This document shows, one piece after another, positions 14,422 through 23,631 of a DNA stretch of 58,262 nt. Below the pieces are notes generated by a model. It was not told where the DNA came from, did no database searches, and saw only the letters and a program-made list of their open reading frames with translations. The stretch's first letter is position 1. The number at the start of each line of letters is the position of its first letter. Source of the stretch: JABWBD01 sp040768665 (GTDB lineage: Bacteria > Planctomycetota > Planctomycetia > Pirellulales > Thermoguttaceae); the NCBI GenBank assembly GCA_040768665.1, contig JAXGMN010000066.1:1-58262 (forward strand). Direction: 5' to 3'. The translations under genes and the position numbers were made by a program.

Positions 14422-15267
14422 TCAACAGCGGGGCGTCCGGACAGCTTGTCGCGCCCCGGCACCAGGACGTCGCGCCGTATTCAAGACGCCGTAATAGAAT
14501 CGGCGTTGGCCGTCGTTGAGCAGATCGACGGCGTAATCACGAGCCGTCAGCCATTGCCAAACAGGACAAGGGGCCTGGAGGTCCGGGCGCGAATGGACCT
14601 CGACGATCACCCGCGCTTCAGGACTGGCGGCCAGAATGCGGCAGCCGCCTTCCAGCACTTCGAGTTCGACTCCCTCCACATCGACCTTCAACAGGTCGAT
14701 TTTCCGGATGTCGAGCTGGTCCGCGAGCTCGTCCAGGCTGATCTGTGGGACCGTTACCGCAAGGGGGAGGCGGCGGACGATCGAGGCGGTCGAGGTCTCC
14801 GCATCGTACGTGAGCCGCGCTTCGCCGCTGGTACGGCCTAGTGCATAGGGAACGCACGTGACGTTGCGGTAACGATTCAGCGCGGCATTGCGAGCCAGAA
14901 GCCGGTGATTTGCCGGGAGCGGTTCGACGGCGATGACCCGGCCCTCGGGGCCCACGGCACGAGCATAGGCGAGCGTGTGCCGGCCGATAAATGCGCCCGC
15001 GTCGATCGCGATTCCGCCCGGTGGCGGCAGCAGTTCGGAAAGGCACGATTCGTACTCGGGCGAGACGGTCAGCAGATCGTCGTACGAGAACGACCGTACC
15101 CGCATCCGATGGCCGTCGACGACGACTTCGGATGTGATCCGATTCAGCAGAGTCACCCTGCGCGCGGCCTTCCATGCCGCCAGGACGCACCGCAGCAGCC
15201 AACGCACCGGCGCCGAATGGCTCCGGCGATTTTTGACCCAATCGAGCAGATGCGAGGCCCCCTGCAT
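14422..15267 (-). CDS. FkbM-family methyltransferase
   Basis: The product has 281 residues. The start at 15267 follows AGGAG and gives MQGASHLLDWVKNRR; longer frames upstream cross an intergenic hairpin. The core has GGIAIDAGAFIGRHTLAYA (SAM-binding motif I), VIAVEPLPANHRLLARNA (motif II) and IDLLKVDVEGVELEVLEGG, the FkbM signature. Members methylate hydroxyls of sugars or polyketides. The substrate here is unknown. There is no signal peptide. It is convergent with DUF1559. Confidence 0.85.
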   Translation of the reverse strand: MQGASHLLDWVKNRRSHSAPVRWLLRCVLAAWKAARRVTLLNRITSEVVVDGHRMRVRSFSYDDLLTVSPEYESCLSELLPPPGGIAIDAGAFIGRHTLAYARAVGPEGRVIAVEPLPANHRLLARNAALNRYRNVTCVPYALGRTSGEARLTYDAETSTASIVRRLPLAVTVPQISLDELADQLDIRKIDLLKVDVEGVELEVLEGGCRILAASPEARVIVEVHSRPDLQAPCPVWQWLTARDYAVDLLNDGQRRFYYGVLNTARRPGAGARQAVRTPRC

Positions 15268-15369
15268 CGGCGACTCCTTTCGGAAAGACGGCGAATCCAT
15301 GCGACGACAGTGTAGCCCGCTCGGGTCGGGGGGAGCAAGAGCAAGTCGGCCCGTCCCATCAGCATTTGT

Positions 15370-15403
15370 ATCAGCCCGGCTGCTTCTGAGCAGCCGGGCT
15401 GAT
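15370..15403. terminator. Strong palindromic hairpin
   Basis: ATCAGCCCGGCTGCT (15370-15384) pairs perfectly over 15 bp with 15389-15403 around a TCTG loop. It lies between the DUF1573 gene and the FkbM gene, both on the minus strand. Without a T-run on either side it is only terminator-like. Confidence 0.5.
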
Positions 15404-15408
15404 CGATA

Positions 15409-15508
15409 AGAGCCTATCCCAAAACCTCGGAGGAGAAGGGGACAGGCACATTTTGCTCCGAAGACTCCGCAAAATGAGCCAGTCCCCGGCGGTTTTGGGA
15501 TAAGCTCT
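15409..15508. repeat. GGGGACAGG/CCAGTCCCC hairpin repeat, copy B1
   Basis: The outer arms are AGAGCCTATCCCAAAACC with GGTTTTGGGATAAGCTCT. The core GGGGACAGGCACATTTTGC pairs with GCAAAATGAGCCAGTCCCC, including A-A mismatches. It is 100 bp. A rearranged relative lies at 35301-35450. Confidence 0.8.
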
Positions 15509-15534
15509 AAGGAGACTCTCATCAGCCGCTCGCC

Positions 15535-16521
15535 TTAGGGAGCGACCACCGCGTAGGTCGCGAGCTCCGGCGACGCGTCATTCAGATCCGTCCGGATACG
15601 GATCGTTTGTTCGACTTTCCCCGGTGCATTGCTGGCAGTGAACGTCACCGGGACCACGTGGATCGGTTTCGGTTCGGAACCGGCATCCGCAGAGAGCTTG
15701 AAGTGGTTATCGCCGCAGTCGACCGAGGTGATGCGGAACGGTTTCTTGCCCCGCACGACTAGTTGCTTCGTCACTGTTTGGCCGGGGCGAACCACGCCCA
15801 TGAAGAGAGAGCTGGGACTGAGCGTGATTCCCGGCTGAATTCGGCCCTCCACTTCCAGCGGAATACCACGCGATGGCTGATCGCTGGCGATCAGGACGAT
15901 GTGGTCCTTCAGATATCCCGCCGGGGCATCTCCGTGGAGTCTCACGCGAAGTTCGCTGGTCATCCAGGGACCATTACGGCTCGAGTTGACAACTTCGGCG
16001 GTCAGGTGCGGATTGGAGCTCTTCACGTCAACCACGCGCCAATCTGCCTGGGTGAGCCGGCTGACCGCCACGTAGTTCTCGAGCGGCTGCCCCTGCTCGA
16101 TCGTGCCGAAATGGACGCTGCCCGGATTGAACACGACGTCGTCGCGGATGTTCGCCCGGACATTCAACTGGACGGTCGCACGGATAGGCTGGTCAAACGT
16201 CACCGTGATCGTCGCTCCCCGCTGGCCGCGGAACGCCTTGGTATTGATTGTGGCGACGATTGCGCCCTTCTCGTAGGTTTTCAAGGCGGGCTTTTCCACC
16301 TGGACGATCGTGCAGCCGCAGCTCGACCGGGCGCTGGCAATACGAATGTCCTCGACGTACTTGTTTGTCAGTTCGAACCGGTATTCCGCCTTGGCGTCTC
16401 GGGCGAGGGTGCCGAAGTCGTGATTCCGCACCTCGAACATCACGTCGGCCCAAGGCTCGGCGAAAGCCGGAACGGCCACACAAAAACCGAATACCACCGC
16501 CAGCATCGTATTGCGAATCAT
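15535..16521 (-). CDS. Exported DUF1573 (Ig-like) protein
   Basis: The product has 328 residues, with signal peptide MIRNTMLAVVFGFCVAVPAFA. The first Ig-like unit carries the DUF1573 pattern (FEVRNHDFGTLARDAKAEYR, then FELTNKYVEDIRIASARSSCGCT with the conserved S-S-C-G-C-T). Two further beta-sandwich units follow, VVFNPGSVHFGTIEQGQPLE and ITLSPSSLFMGVVRPGQTVT. It is presumably periplasmic; function unknown. The start at 16521 follows GGGAG. Confidence 0.85.
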   Translation of the reverse strand: MIRNTMLAVVFGFCVAVPAFAEPWADVMFEVRNHDFGTLARDAKAEYRFELTNKYVEDIRIASARSSCGCTIVQVEKPALKTYEKGAIVATINTKAFRGQRGATITVTFDQPIRATVQLNVRANIRDDVVFNPGSVHFGTIEQGQPLENYVAVSRLTQADWRVVDVKSSNPHLTAEVVNSSRNGPWMTSELRVRLHGDAPAGYLKDHIVLIASDQPSRGIPLEVEGRIQPGITLSPSSLFMGVVRPGQTVTKQLVVRGKKPFRITSVDCGDNHFKLSADAGSEPKPIHVVPVTFTASNAPGKVEQTIRIRTDLNDASPELATYAVVAP

Positions 16522-17097
16522 GGTTTCTATCTCCCTCGTTGTGCACCGCGCTGCGTGAGTCACTCGCGAAGTAGCGCGAGCGAGCGCACGGGTCTTGTGC
16601 TATCCGCCGAAAATTCTTCGTCGCAGTTGAAAAATGGGCAAACGACTGTTTTTCAGAGAAGTCACGCGGCCGCGGTCTTCTATTGGTCAAATGTTCTTTT
16701 CAGTCTGATGTCGGACACGATTTCTTCCGGAAAATCCGCCCGGCGTATTCCTCAAGGTAGGGAAAAGAAGCATGTTGTTGCCGCCAAAGGGCTTAAGAAA
16801 TTTTCTTACCCGACAGGCCCGCTAATTCGCCGGCGGACAGACGGGCCACATCGCTGACAAGACAAGAGGAAATCCGTTCCAGCCGGCAACCTTGCCCCCC
16901 CGCAGCAGGCTGCTTAGGCGCGTCCCGTTGCCATCTCCGCCCCGGCCATGTTAATTTAAGGGGGTGCCGGGGCAGACAACGACCCCGTTGGACGCGAGGT
17001 TTCTTAGTTTCCAAACTGTAAACGCCACCGCCGCGGTTTATCCCGGTGGGGTCGGTGGTGGCGACAGTTTGAGTTAGTTTCCCAAAGGAGTTCCGCG
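16522..17097. other. Divergent intergenic region with 5' UTR hairpin
   Basis: No gene was seen in this 576 bp between divergent genes. Just before the DUF362 gene, AAACTGT-aaa-CGCCACC (17013-17029) faces GGTGGCG-ACAGTTT (17056-17070). This gives a long hairpin immediately ahead of AAAGGAG (17084-17090). Nineteen bases of it (17014-17032) recur nearly exactly, inverted, near 57691-57709, so the hairpin belongs to a repeat family. The remaining sequence is unremarkable. Confidence 0.5.
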
Positions 17098-18042
17098 ATG
17101 AGCCAGTCGTTTTCCCGCCGAGACTTCCTCCTCCGTTCCGCTGCCGCAACGGGTGTGGCTGCCCTTGGAGTGGACCCCCTGGCCAACATCTGTGCGGCCG
17201 GTGAGCCAGCGCGGATGACCATCGCGAAATGGTCCGGCTCCGGTCAGCCCTCGGCCGCTCAGATTCGCAACGCGGCTGTGCGAATGACCGAGCAGGCGAT
17301 CAATGGGCTCGGCGGGATGAAGCGATTTGTCAGCCGCGGTTCCGTCGTCTGGATCAAACCGAACATCGGCTGGGACCGTTCCCCGGAACTGGCAGCCAAT
17401 ACGAACCCCGACGTCGTTGCCACCCTCATCCGGCTCGCGCTGGATGCCGGCGCCAAGACTGTGAAAGTCGGCGACAATCCTTGCGATCTGGCCGCGAAAA
17501 CCTATGTCACAAGTGGTATCGCCGATGCCGCCAAGAAGGCCGGCGCCGAAGTCCTCTTTCTCGACCGCAGCCGCTTCCGCGAAATGAATATCGGCGGCGA
17601 TCGCGTGAAGAGCATTCCGGTCTTCCCCGGAATCGTCGAATGCGACCTGGTGATCAACGTGCCCGTGGTCAAGCATCACCGCCTCGCCCTGGGCACGATG
17701 TGCATGAAGAACTACATGGGGGTAATCGAAAACCGCAAGCTCTTCCATCAGGACATCGCGAACTGCCTGGTCGACATCACCCGCTTCATGAAGCCGCAGA
17801 TTAGCGTGCTGGACGCCGTGCGGATTCTCAAAGACCACGGCCCCAAGGGGGGCAATGCCGAAGACGTTGAACTCAAGATGACGCTGGCCGCCGGCGTCGA
17901 CCCTGTGGCCCTGGATGCCTGGGGCGCGGAAATTCTAGGCCGCAAGCCGGAAGAAATCGCCTCGGTCGTCAAGGGCAGTGAAGCCGGTCTTGGCACGATC
18001 GATTACCGCTCGCTGGCCCCCAAGGAGATCGCCGTCTCATGA
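17098..18042 (+). CDS. Tat-exported DUF362 protein
   Basis: The product has 314 residues. A twin-arginine signal (SFSRRDFLLRSAAATGVAAL) opens it. The DUF362 body contains VVWIKPNIGWDRSPE, VKVGDNPCD, VINVPVVKHHRLALG and MKNYMGVIENRKLFH. DUF362 proteins are often found with ferredoxins and polyferredoxins and are presumed redox or metal proteins, but their biochemistry is unsettled. The stop overlaps the start of the polyferredoxin gene (ATGA, 18039-18042), so the two are translationally coupled. The RBS AAAGGAG is clear. Confidence 0.88.
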   Translation: MSQSFSRRDFLLRSAAATGVAALGVDPLANICAAGEPARMTIAKWSGSGQPSAAQIRNAAVRMTEQAINGLGGMKRFVSRGSVVWIKPNIGWDRSPELAANTNPDVVATLIRLALDAGAKTVKVGDNPCDLAAKTYVTSGIADAAKKAGAEVLFLDRSRFREMNIGGDRVKSIPVFPGIVECDLVINVPVVKHHRLALGTMCMKNYMGVIENRKLFHQDIANCLVDITRFMKPQISVLDAVRILKDHGPKGGNAEDVELKMTLAAGVDPVALDAWGAEILGRKPEEIASVVKGSEAGLGTIDYRSLAPKEIAVS

Positions 18043-19697
18043 GACGGATGCGGCGAGTGCTCAGCGGCACCAATCTCCGGCGGGTCGTTCAGATTGCGTT
18101 TCTCGCGTTGTTCGCATGGCTGTTCGTGGAGGCCCGACTCCACGCCGGCTCGGAACTCAATCCAGCGCTGGGGCTGTTCTTCTGGATCGACCCGTTGGTG
18201 ATGTTCGCAACGTGGCTGTCGACCCACGCCGTGCCGGCGCTCGGGCTGCTGGCCCTGGTGACAGTCGCGATTACGGTCCTCTTGGGCCGCGTTTTCTGCG
18301 GGTGGTTCTGCCCGCTGGGAACCCTTCATGCCGGGGCCGGCTGGATCTGCGATCGAGTCTGGCCCAACCGCAAACGTCGCGATCACTGGTCGCCCTGGCA
18401 GCGGACCAAGTACTACCTGCTGGCCGGGCTTCTGGCGATGGCCGTCATCGGCGGCCACTGGGCCACGCTCTTCGACCCGATCGTACTTCTTTACCGAAGC
18501 CTGACGGTGGCCGTGCTGCCGGGCATTCAGTGGACGGTCGACGAGGGCACCACGGCCGTTTACCAGGCCGCTACGGGCCATGGTTCCTGGCGGCTCACCT
18601 CGTCGACCCAGCCGGCCCGCGAGTTCCACCGCCGCCATGTCTTCGCGGTCGAGAATCAGGCTTTCCTCGGCGCCGGCGTGATCTTCGCCCTCTTCGTGGC
18701 GACCCTCGTGGCCAACGCCTACCGCCGCCGGTTCTGGTGCCGCTATCTCTGCCCTCTGGGCGCGATGCTTGGCGTGTTGGCGTGGCGTCCGCTGGTTCGG
18801 CGCAAGGTGGCGGCCGAAGGGTGCAACCAGTGCGACCTGTGTGCATCGTCGTGCCACGGCGCGGCCGGGGCTGCCCCCGGGTCGCAGTGGAAACCCTCGG
18901 AATGCTTCGGCTGCCTGAATTGCTCCGATTCCTGCCGGCGCGAGAGTCTCGCCTTCACGATGGCTCTCCCCTGGCGGCGCGAACCGGCCGTGGAAGGCGT
19001 CGATCTCTCCAAACGAATGCTGGCCGTGTCCGCCCTGGGCGGGCTGGCCGGCCTATGGCTCCTGCGATCCGGGCCCCGGGCCAGTGCTACACGGCTCGGC
19101 TACCAGGCCCGTGGCCTTTGGTTCGAGCCCGACTTGATCCGTCCACCGGGGTCGCGTCCGGAGCGGGAGTTTCTCCAGCGGTGCACCGCTTGTGGGCTGT
19201 GCATGAAGGTCTGCCCGACCGGCGGCTTGCAGCCGGCGCTGGGCGAAGCCGGTTTAGAAGGGCTCTGGACCCCGCGCCTCGTTCCTCGTCTGGGCTATTG
19301 CGACTACGATTGCAATCTCTGCACGCAGGTCTGCCCGACCGAGGCGATTCAGCCGCTTGCCATCCCCGAGAAGCAGAAAACGAAACTCGGCCTGGCCGGT
19401 TTCGATACCTCGCGGTGCATTCCCTACGCCTATGGGCGGGACTGCATGGTCTGCGAGGAACATTGCCCGATTCCCGACAAGGCCATCTACTCGCTCGACG
19501 TCGAGATCCGCGACCGCAACGGCGAGACGAAGACCATCAAGCGGCCGTACGTCGACCCGGATCTCTGCATCGGCTGCGGAGTGTGCGAGAACGTCTGCCC
19601 GCTGAAAGACCGGCCCGGAATCCGCGTCGCCTGTGCCAATGAAAGCCGCAATCCGGCAAATCAACCGATTCTGCCGGAAGACGATTTGTACGGCTGA
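18039..19697 (+). CDS. Membrane-bound polyferredoxin (NapH/NosR-like 4Fe-4S protein)
   Basis: The product has 552 residues. Membrane helices lie at about 12-32, 63-85, 128-145 and 205-225. Each loop carries the NosR/NapH motif (FCGWFCPLG near 89; WCRYLCPLG near 236). Cys clusters follow: CNQCDLCASSC, CFGCLNCSDSC, CTACGLCMKVCPTG, CDYDCNLCTQVCPTEA, CMVCEEHCP and CIGCGVCENVCPLK. This is enough for several 4Fe-4S clusters, so it is probably an electron conduit across or at the cytoplasmic membrane. A second hydrophobic/twin-helix segment (MLAVSALGGLAGLWLL) sits mid-protein. The partner is the coupled DUF362 protein; the electron donor and acceptor are unknown. Confidence 0.88.
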   Translation: MRRMRRVLSGTNLRRVVQIAFLALFAWLFVEARLHAGSELNPALGLFFWIDPLVMFATWLSTHAVPALGLLALVTVAITVLLGRVFCGWFCPLGTLHAGAGWICDRVWPNRKRRDHWSPWQRTKYYLLAGLLAMAVIGGHWATLFDPIVLLYRSLTVAVLPGIQWTVDEGTTAVYQAATGHGSWRLTSSTQPAREFHRRHVFAVENQAFLGAGVIFALFVATLVANAYRRRFWCRYLCPLGAMLGVLAWRPLVRRKVAAEGCNQCDLCASSCHGAAGAAPGSQWKPSECFGCLNCSDSCRRESLAFTMALPWRREPAVEGVDLSKRMLAVSALGGLAGLWLLRSGPRASATRLGYQARGLWFEPDLIRPPGSRPEREFLQRCTACGLCMKVCPTGGLQPALGEAGLEGLWTPRLVPRLGYCDYDCNLCTQVCPTEAIQPLAIPEKQKTKLGLAGFDTSRCIPYAYGRDCMVCEEHCPIPDKAIYSLDVEIRDRNGETKTIKRPYVDPDLCIGCGVCENVCPLKDRPGIRVACANESRNPANQPILPEDDLYG

Positions 19698-19868
19698 TTC
19701 ACCAGCCCGCTGGGCCGCTGATTCAACAAAGTCACAGGACCGTCGCCCGAGAAAACCAGTCCGCGGGCAGTTGAGGAAACTCTGCTGGTCATAATCAAAC
19801 CCCACAGTTAGGCTGCACCCAAGTAATCGTACCCTCCTGGTGAACCCTTGGCAAGATAGACAAGTCAC

Positions 19869-19964
19869 TGGGGTGATGAGGGGACAGGCACCGCAAGTAA
19901 TCGTGGGTGTATGGGAGCAAAGATACGGAGTATTGCGGAGCCAGTCCCCTTTTTCATCACCCCA
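19869..19964. repeat. GGGGACAGG/CCAGTCCCC hairpin repeat, copy C1
   Basis: The outer arms are TGGGGTGATGA and TCATCACCCCA. The core starts GGGGACAGGCACCGCAA and ends TTGCGGAGCCAGTCCCC. It is followed 24 bp later by copy C2; together they fill most of the gap 19698-20210, which has no gene. Confidence 0.8.
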
Positions 19965-19988
19965 GCCAGGTCGCGATAGCCCACCGGT

Positions 19989-20097
19989 GGGCTGATAAAA
20001 ACTTGATAAAAACGGGGACAGGCACCGCAACTAATAGCGGTTTAGCCAGAGCGACCACACAAGATTTTGCGGAGCCAGTCCCCGTTTTTATCAGCCC
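19989..20097. repeat. GGGGACAGG/CCAGTCCCC hairpin repeat, copy C2
   Basis: The outer arms GGGCTGATAAAAAC and GTTTTTATCAGCCC differ from those of copy C1, while the core ends (GGGGACAGGCACCGCAA, TTGCGGAGCCAGTCCCC) are the same. The left part GATAAAAAC is partly duplicated. Confidence 0.8.
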
Positions 20098-20210
20098 AGC
20101 CCACCGGTCCATTTTCCGCCCTTCCGCCCTTCTTTGACCGAAAGTCGCTCTGGTGCAGACCTCCCGTCGCGACTAAGATACGCGGCCCTTTTCTCTTGCG
20201 GAGGTCTCTC

Positions 20211-23200
20211 ATGTCGACCGGTACCTCTTCCAAACGACGGTTATTCCGACTCGCCCAGCCCGAGCGATCCCCTAAAGATGCCCCCCGGCGATTTGGCTGG
20301 ACATGGCCGATCGTCGGCACCGTGCTACTCGTGATCTGGATCGTGCCGATGCTTGTGGCCCATAGCCCGATCGTCGGCTGGGCCCTGAGTTCCGCCACCG
20401 TCGACCTCGACGGCACGCTCCGTGTTCGCTCTGTCTCTCTGGGCTGGCTGTCGCCGATCTGCGTCTCGGGCGTCGAGCTCCGCGATGCCTCCGACCAGGT
20501 CGTCCTGGAGATCCCCAAGGCCGAGGGCAACCGGTCCCTGTTGGGTATACTGCTCGACTCATCGAGTCTGGGGCGTTTCCGTCTCGATCAGCCGAAACTC
20601 ACCCTCGTGCTGCGTCCCGACGGCAGTAACTTGGAAGACCTGGTGGCCAAGGTCCGGTCAGAACGCGAAGGAGTCGTCGACCTTGGGGTCGACGTTGTCG
20701 ATGCCAAGGTCGCCGTCCTCGACACCGCCGCACAGCGGTCGTGGGAGATCGACAAGCTCCGCCTCGCGCTGTCGCTGCCGGCCGATCAGCAGAAGCCCTG
20801 GGAGGTGAAGGCCTCGGGCAACGTCACCGACCCCGCGGGGTCCGGCGACTTCCAGTTTGCCGCCAAAATGCGGCAAAGCGGCTACCAGAAGGCAGAGGAT
20901 TCGCCGCCACCGAACGAACTCTCGCTGAGCACGAACCGCGTGCCGATCGAGCTGTTTCAATCGCCCCTGCGGCGTCTTTCCGCCCAGGACATCCACCTTG
21001 CCGGCCAGTTGGGGGCTGCCGTAACCTGCACATGGGACGCCGAGGCGGTGAAAGATTCGCTTTCCATCCAGGGCAACGCTGCGGTCGAGCACCTCCGGCT
21101 CGCTGCGCCGGCGCTGGGCAGCGAACCGGTGCAGTTCACCCGAATCCGAGCCGACGGGCAGGTTGCCATGCAAGGCGGCAGCCTGAATATTCAACAGCTC
21201 ACGGCGACCACCGATGTCGGCAACGCTGCCTTGAGCGGCGTGCTCGACCTCCGCGACACTTCCGTCTCCGAACTGATGGCCCGCCTGCCGCGACAGACTT
21301 ATCAGCTCGAAGGCCACGTCGACCTCGCTCACCTGGCCGCGGCGCTGCCCGGACTGCTCCGGCTGCAGGAAGGCACGCAGATTACGTCCGGGCGAGTCCA
21401 GTGGAAGCTCGCCAGCCGCCCCGGGCCCGAGGGCATGCTCTGGGAGGGCCGGCTCGAATCGAGCAGTCTGGAAGCGGTCAGCGGCGGGCGAAGACTGATC
21501 TGGGAGAACCCGATCCAGCTAACCCTTGCCGCCCGTGATACGCCCGACGGCCCGGTGGTCGAGGCCCTCAACTGCCACTCGAGTTTCCTGAAACTCAACG
21601 GCTCCGGCACGGCGGAACGGCTCAACGCAACGGCCAGCTTTGATCTTGCCCGCCTCGCCTCGGAACTGGGCAACTTTTTTGACCTCGGTCGATTGCGACT
21701 GGCCGGCGACGGCTGGGCGAAGCTCAACTGGTCGCAGTTAGCCGATCGAGACTTCACGGCCGACGCCCAGTTGCAGTTTCACCGGTTCGAGTGCACCCTG
21801 CCCGAGAGGCCGACATGGAAGGAAGACAACCTCACCATCGCCATGGCATCGACCGGTCGTACCGACTTTGGCGAGAAGACACGGATCGATTCTGCGTCGC
21901 TCGTGCTCGAGAGCGGAACTGACCGGCTCGACGTGCGGCTCCTGGAGCCGGTGGCCGAGTTCCAAAGCGGCGCCGCCCTGCCCATCGAAATTCGCGCGCA
22001 GGGGCGTCTTGAGCAGTGGCGGCCTCGGTTGGCCCCGTGGGTGAATACCGACGGCTGGAACCTGGCCGGCTCACAGCAACTGTCTGCCCAACTGCGCGGT
22101 TCCCTCGACGAGGTACAACTTGACCAGTTTCATTGGAGGGTGGAGCAGTTGATGTTCCTCTGTCCGCAGGTGCAGATCCATGAACCGCAGGCAGAACTCG
22201 TCCTTGCGGGAGTGTGGAACGGTTCCCAGCGGCGGGTCGAAGTGGAACGTGCCACGCTCACCTCGCCAAGTATTTCGGCCCGGGTGGACAACGCCGTCAT
22301 CGCCCTGCCGGCAACGCAACCGCTCGAGTTATCCGGCGAGCTCCAATTCCAATGCGCGCTGGATCGCCTTCAGCAATGGTTGGCGGCGGGTTCCAACGAA
22401 TTGCCAGCATGGCGGTTTTCGGGGCATCTCTCCGCCAAGGCCGATCTCCGCCGGGCCGGGGCGACGACTGCCGGTCGGGTCGACGCAGCCGTGAGCGACC
22501 TGGTCGTTGCGCACGAGTCGGGGCGCCGGATCCAGCAGCCATCCGTGCGTCTCGTTGCGCAGGGCACCGTTGACGACCGCACGGGAACCATCCAACTCGA
22601 TGAAGCGGAATTGACCGCAGCGGCAGCCGGCGTTGCCGGAACCGGGACGGTTGCCTTCGGCGACCGTCCGATCCGTCTCGACCTCGACGGCCGTCTGAAC
22701 TACGATCTCGACCAGCTCACCGGGCTTCTGCAGATGGTCACCGGTCCGGCCGTTCGCCTTTCAGGACGTGGAACGAGCCCCTTCGCCTTCCACGGGCCGC
22801 TGGACATGGCACTGGCGGAAGCCAGTGCTGCACTGAATTGGACCGATGCCGACGTGTATGGATTCCGTATCGGCGCGGGCGAAATTGACGCCTCGCTTGC
22901 CGGTGGGCTGCTTGGCTTCAAGCCAGTGAACCTGGACGTCAGCGAGGGCAAGTTGCGTCTGTTGCCGAGCATCCAATTCGCACCTGGTTCCAGCATACTG
23001 ACCGTTGAACCGGGCCGGGTGGCGGATCGTGTCCGCATCAACCCCGCCATGTGCGCCAATGGGCTGCAATACATCGCCCCGGCACTGGCCGGAGTGGCGT
23101 CGGCGGAGGGACGATTCTCCATCGAACTCGACCGCTGCCGCGTGCCGCTGGAAGATCTCAAGCGAGGCCAGGTGCAGGGCCGCATGGTTGTCCATGACGT

Positions 23201-23627
23201 GCAGGTAGGGGCAGGGCCGCTCGTGCAGGAACTGGCGGTCGCGCTGGGATACCAAGGGCCGGCCCAAATCCGCCGGGAATCGACGATCGATTTCCAACTG
23301 GTCGATCGCCGGGTCTATCATCGCGGGGCCGAACTGGCCTTCCCCGACCTGACCGTCCGCACCTACGGCTCCGTTGGCGTGGAAGACCGGTCACTGGCGA
23401 TGGTCGCCGAAATGCCGATTCCGCCCAAATGGCTCGGAAACAACCTCCTTGGTACGGCACTCAAGAACCAGCTCATCCAACTTCCGATCGCCGGCACGCT
23501 CGATCGCCCCAAGCTCGACCGCACGGCCCTGGACCAGGCCTCGCGGCAATTCCTCCAGAACGCCACCCAGAACCTCTTGCAGAATCAGCTCAACCGGTTG
23601 CTCGGCCCCCCGCAGCCGGTAAGATAA
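20211..23627 (+). CDS. Large AsmA/TamB-like envelope protein
   Basis: The product has 1,138 residues. The ATG at 20211 follows GCGGAGG. A basic, cytoplasmic N-terminus leads to one membrane helix (WPIVGTVLLVIWIVPMLVA, about 30-50). Then follows a very long beta-rich, repetitive periplasmic region with many L-x-L-x-G-x-L-like strands (FTADAQLQFHRFECTLPER, AELTAAAAGVAGTGTVAFGD). Near the C-terminus, GRMVVHDVQVGAGPLVQELA and a Gln/Asn-rich tail resemble the AsmA C-terminal region. AsmA-like proteins are thought to shuttle lipids between membranes. The next gene begins 4 bp after its stop. Family assignment is by architecture. Confidence 0.7.
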   Translation: MSTGTSSKRRLFRLAQPERSPKDAPRRFGWTWPIVGTVLLVIWIVPMLVAHSPIVGWALSSATVDLDGTLRVRSVSLGWLSPICVSGVELRDASDQVVLEIPKAEGNRSLLGILLDSSSLGRFRLDQPKLTLVLRPDGSNLEDLVAKVRSEREGVVDLGVDVVDAKVAVLDTAAQRSWEIDKLRLALSLPADQQKPWEVKASGNVTDPAGSGDFQFAAKMRQSGYQKAEDSPPPNELSLSTNRVPIELFQSPLRRLSAQDIHLAGQLGAAVTCTWDAEAVKDSLSIQGNAAVEHLRLAAPALGSEPVQFTRIRADGQVAMQGGSLNIQQLTATTDVGNAALSGVLDLRDTSVSELMARLPRQTYQLEGHVDLAHLAAALPGLLRLQEGTQITSGRVQWKLASRPGPEGMLWEGRLESSSLEAVSGGRRLIWENPIQLTLAARDTPDGPVVEALNCHSSFLKLNGSGTAERLNATASFDLARLASELGNFFDLGRLRLAGDGWAKLNWSQLADRDFTADAQLQFHRFECTLPERPTWKEDNLTIAMASTGRTDFGEKTRIDSASLVLESGTDRLDVRLLEPVAEFQSGAALPIEIRAQGRLEQWRPRLAPWVNTDGWNLAGSQQLSAQLRGSLDEVQLDQFHWRVEQLMFLCPQVQIHEPQAELVLAGVWNGSQRRVEVERATLTSPSISARVDNAVIALPATQPLELSGELQFQCALDRLQQWLAAGSNELPAWRFSGHLSAKADLRRAGATTAGRVDAAVSDLVVAHESGRRIQQPSVRLVAQGTVDDRTGTIQLDEAELTAAAAGVAGTGTVAFGDRPIRLDLDGRLNYDLDQLTGLLQMVTGPAVRLSGRGTSPFAFHGPLDMALAEASAALNWTDADVYGFRIGAGEIDASLAGGLLGFKPVNLDVSEGKLRLLPSIQFAPGSSILTVEPGRVADRVRINPAMCANGLQYIAPALAGVASAEGRFSIELDRCRVPLEDLKRGQVQGRMVVHDVQVGAGPLVQELAVALGYQGPAQIRRESTIDFQLVDRRVYHRGAELAFPDLTVRTYGSVGVEDRSLAMVAEMPIPPKWLGNNLLGTALKNQLIQLPIAGTLDRPKLDRTALDQASRQFLQNATQNLLQNQLNRLLGPPQPVR

Positions 23628-23631
23628 GAGC

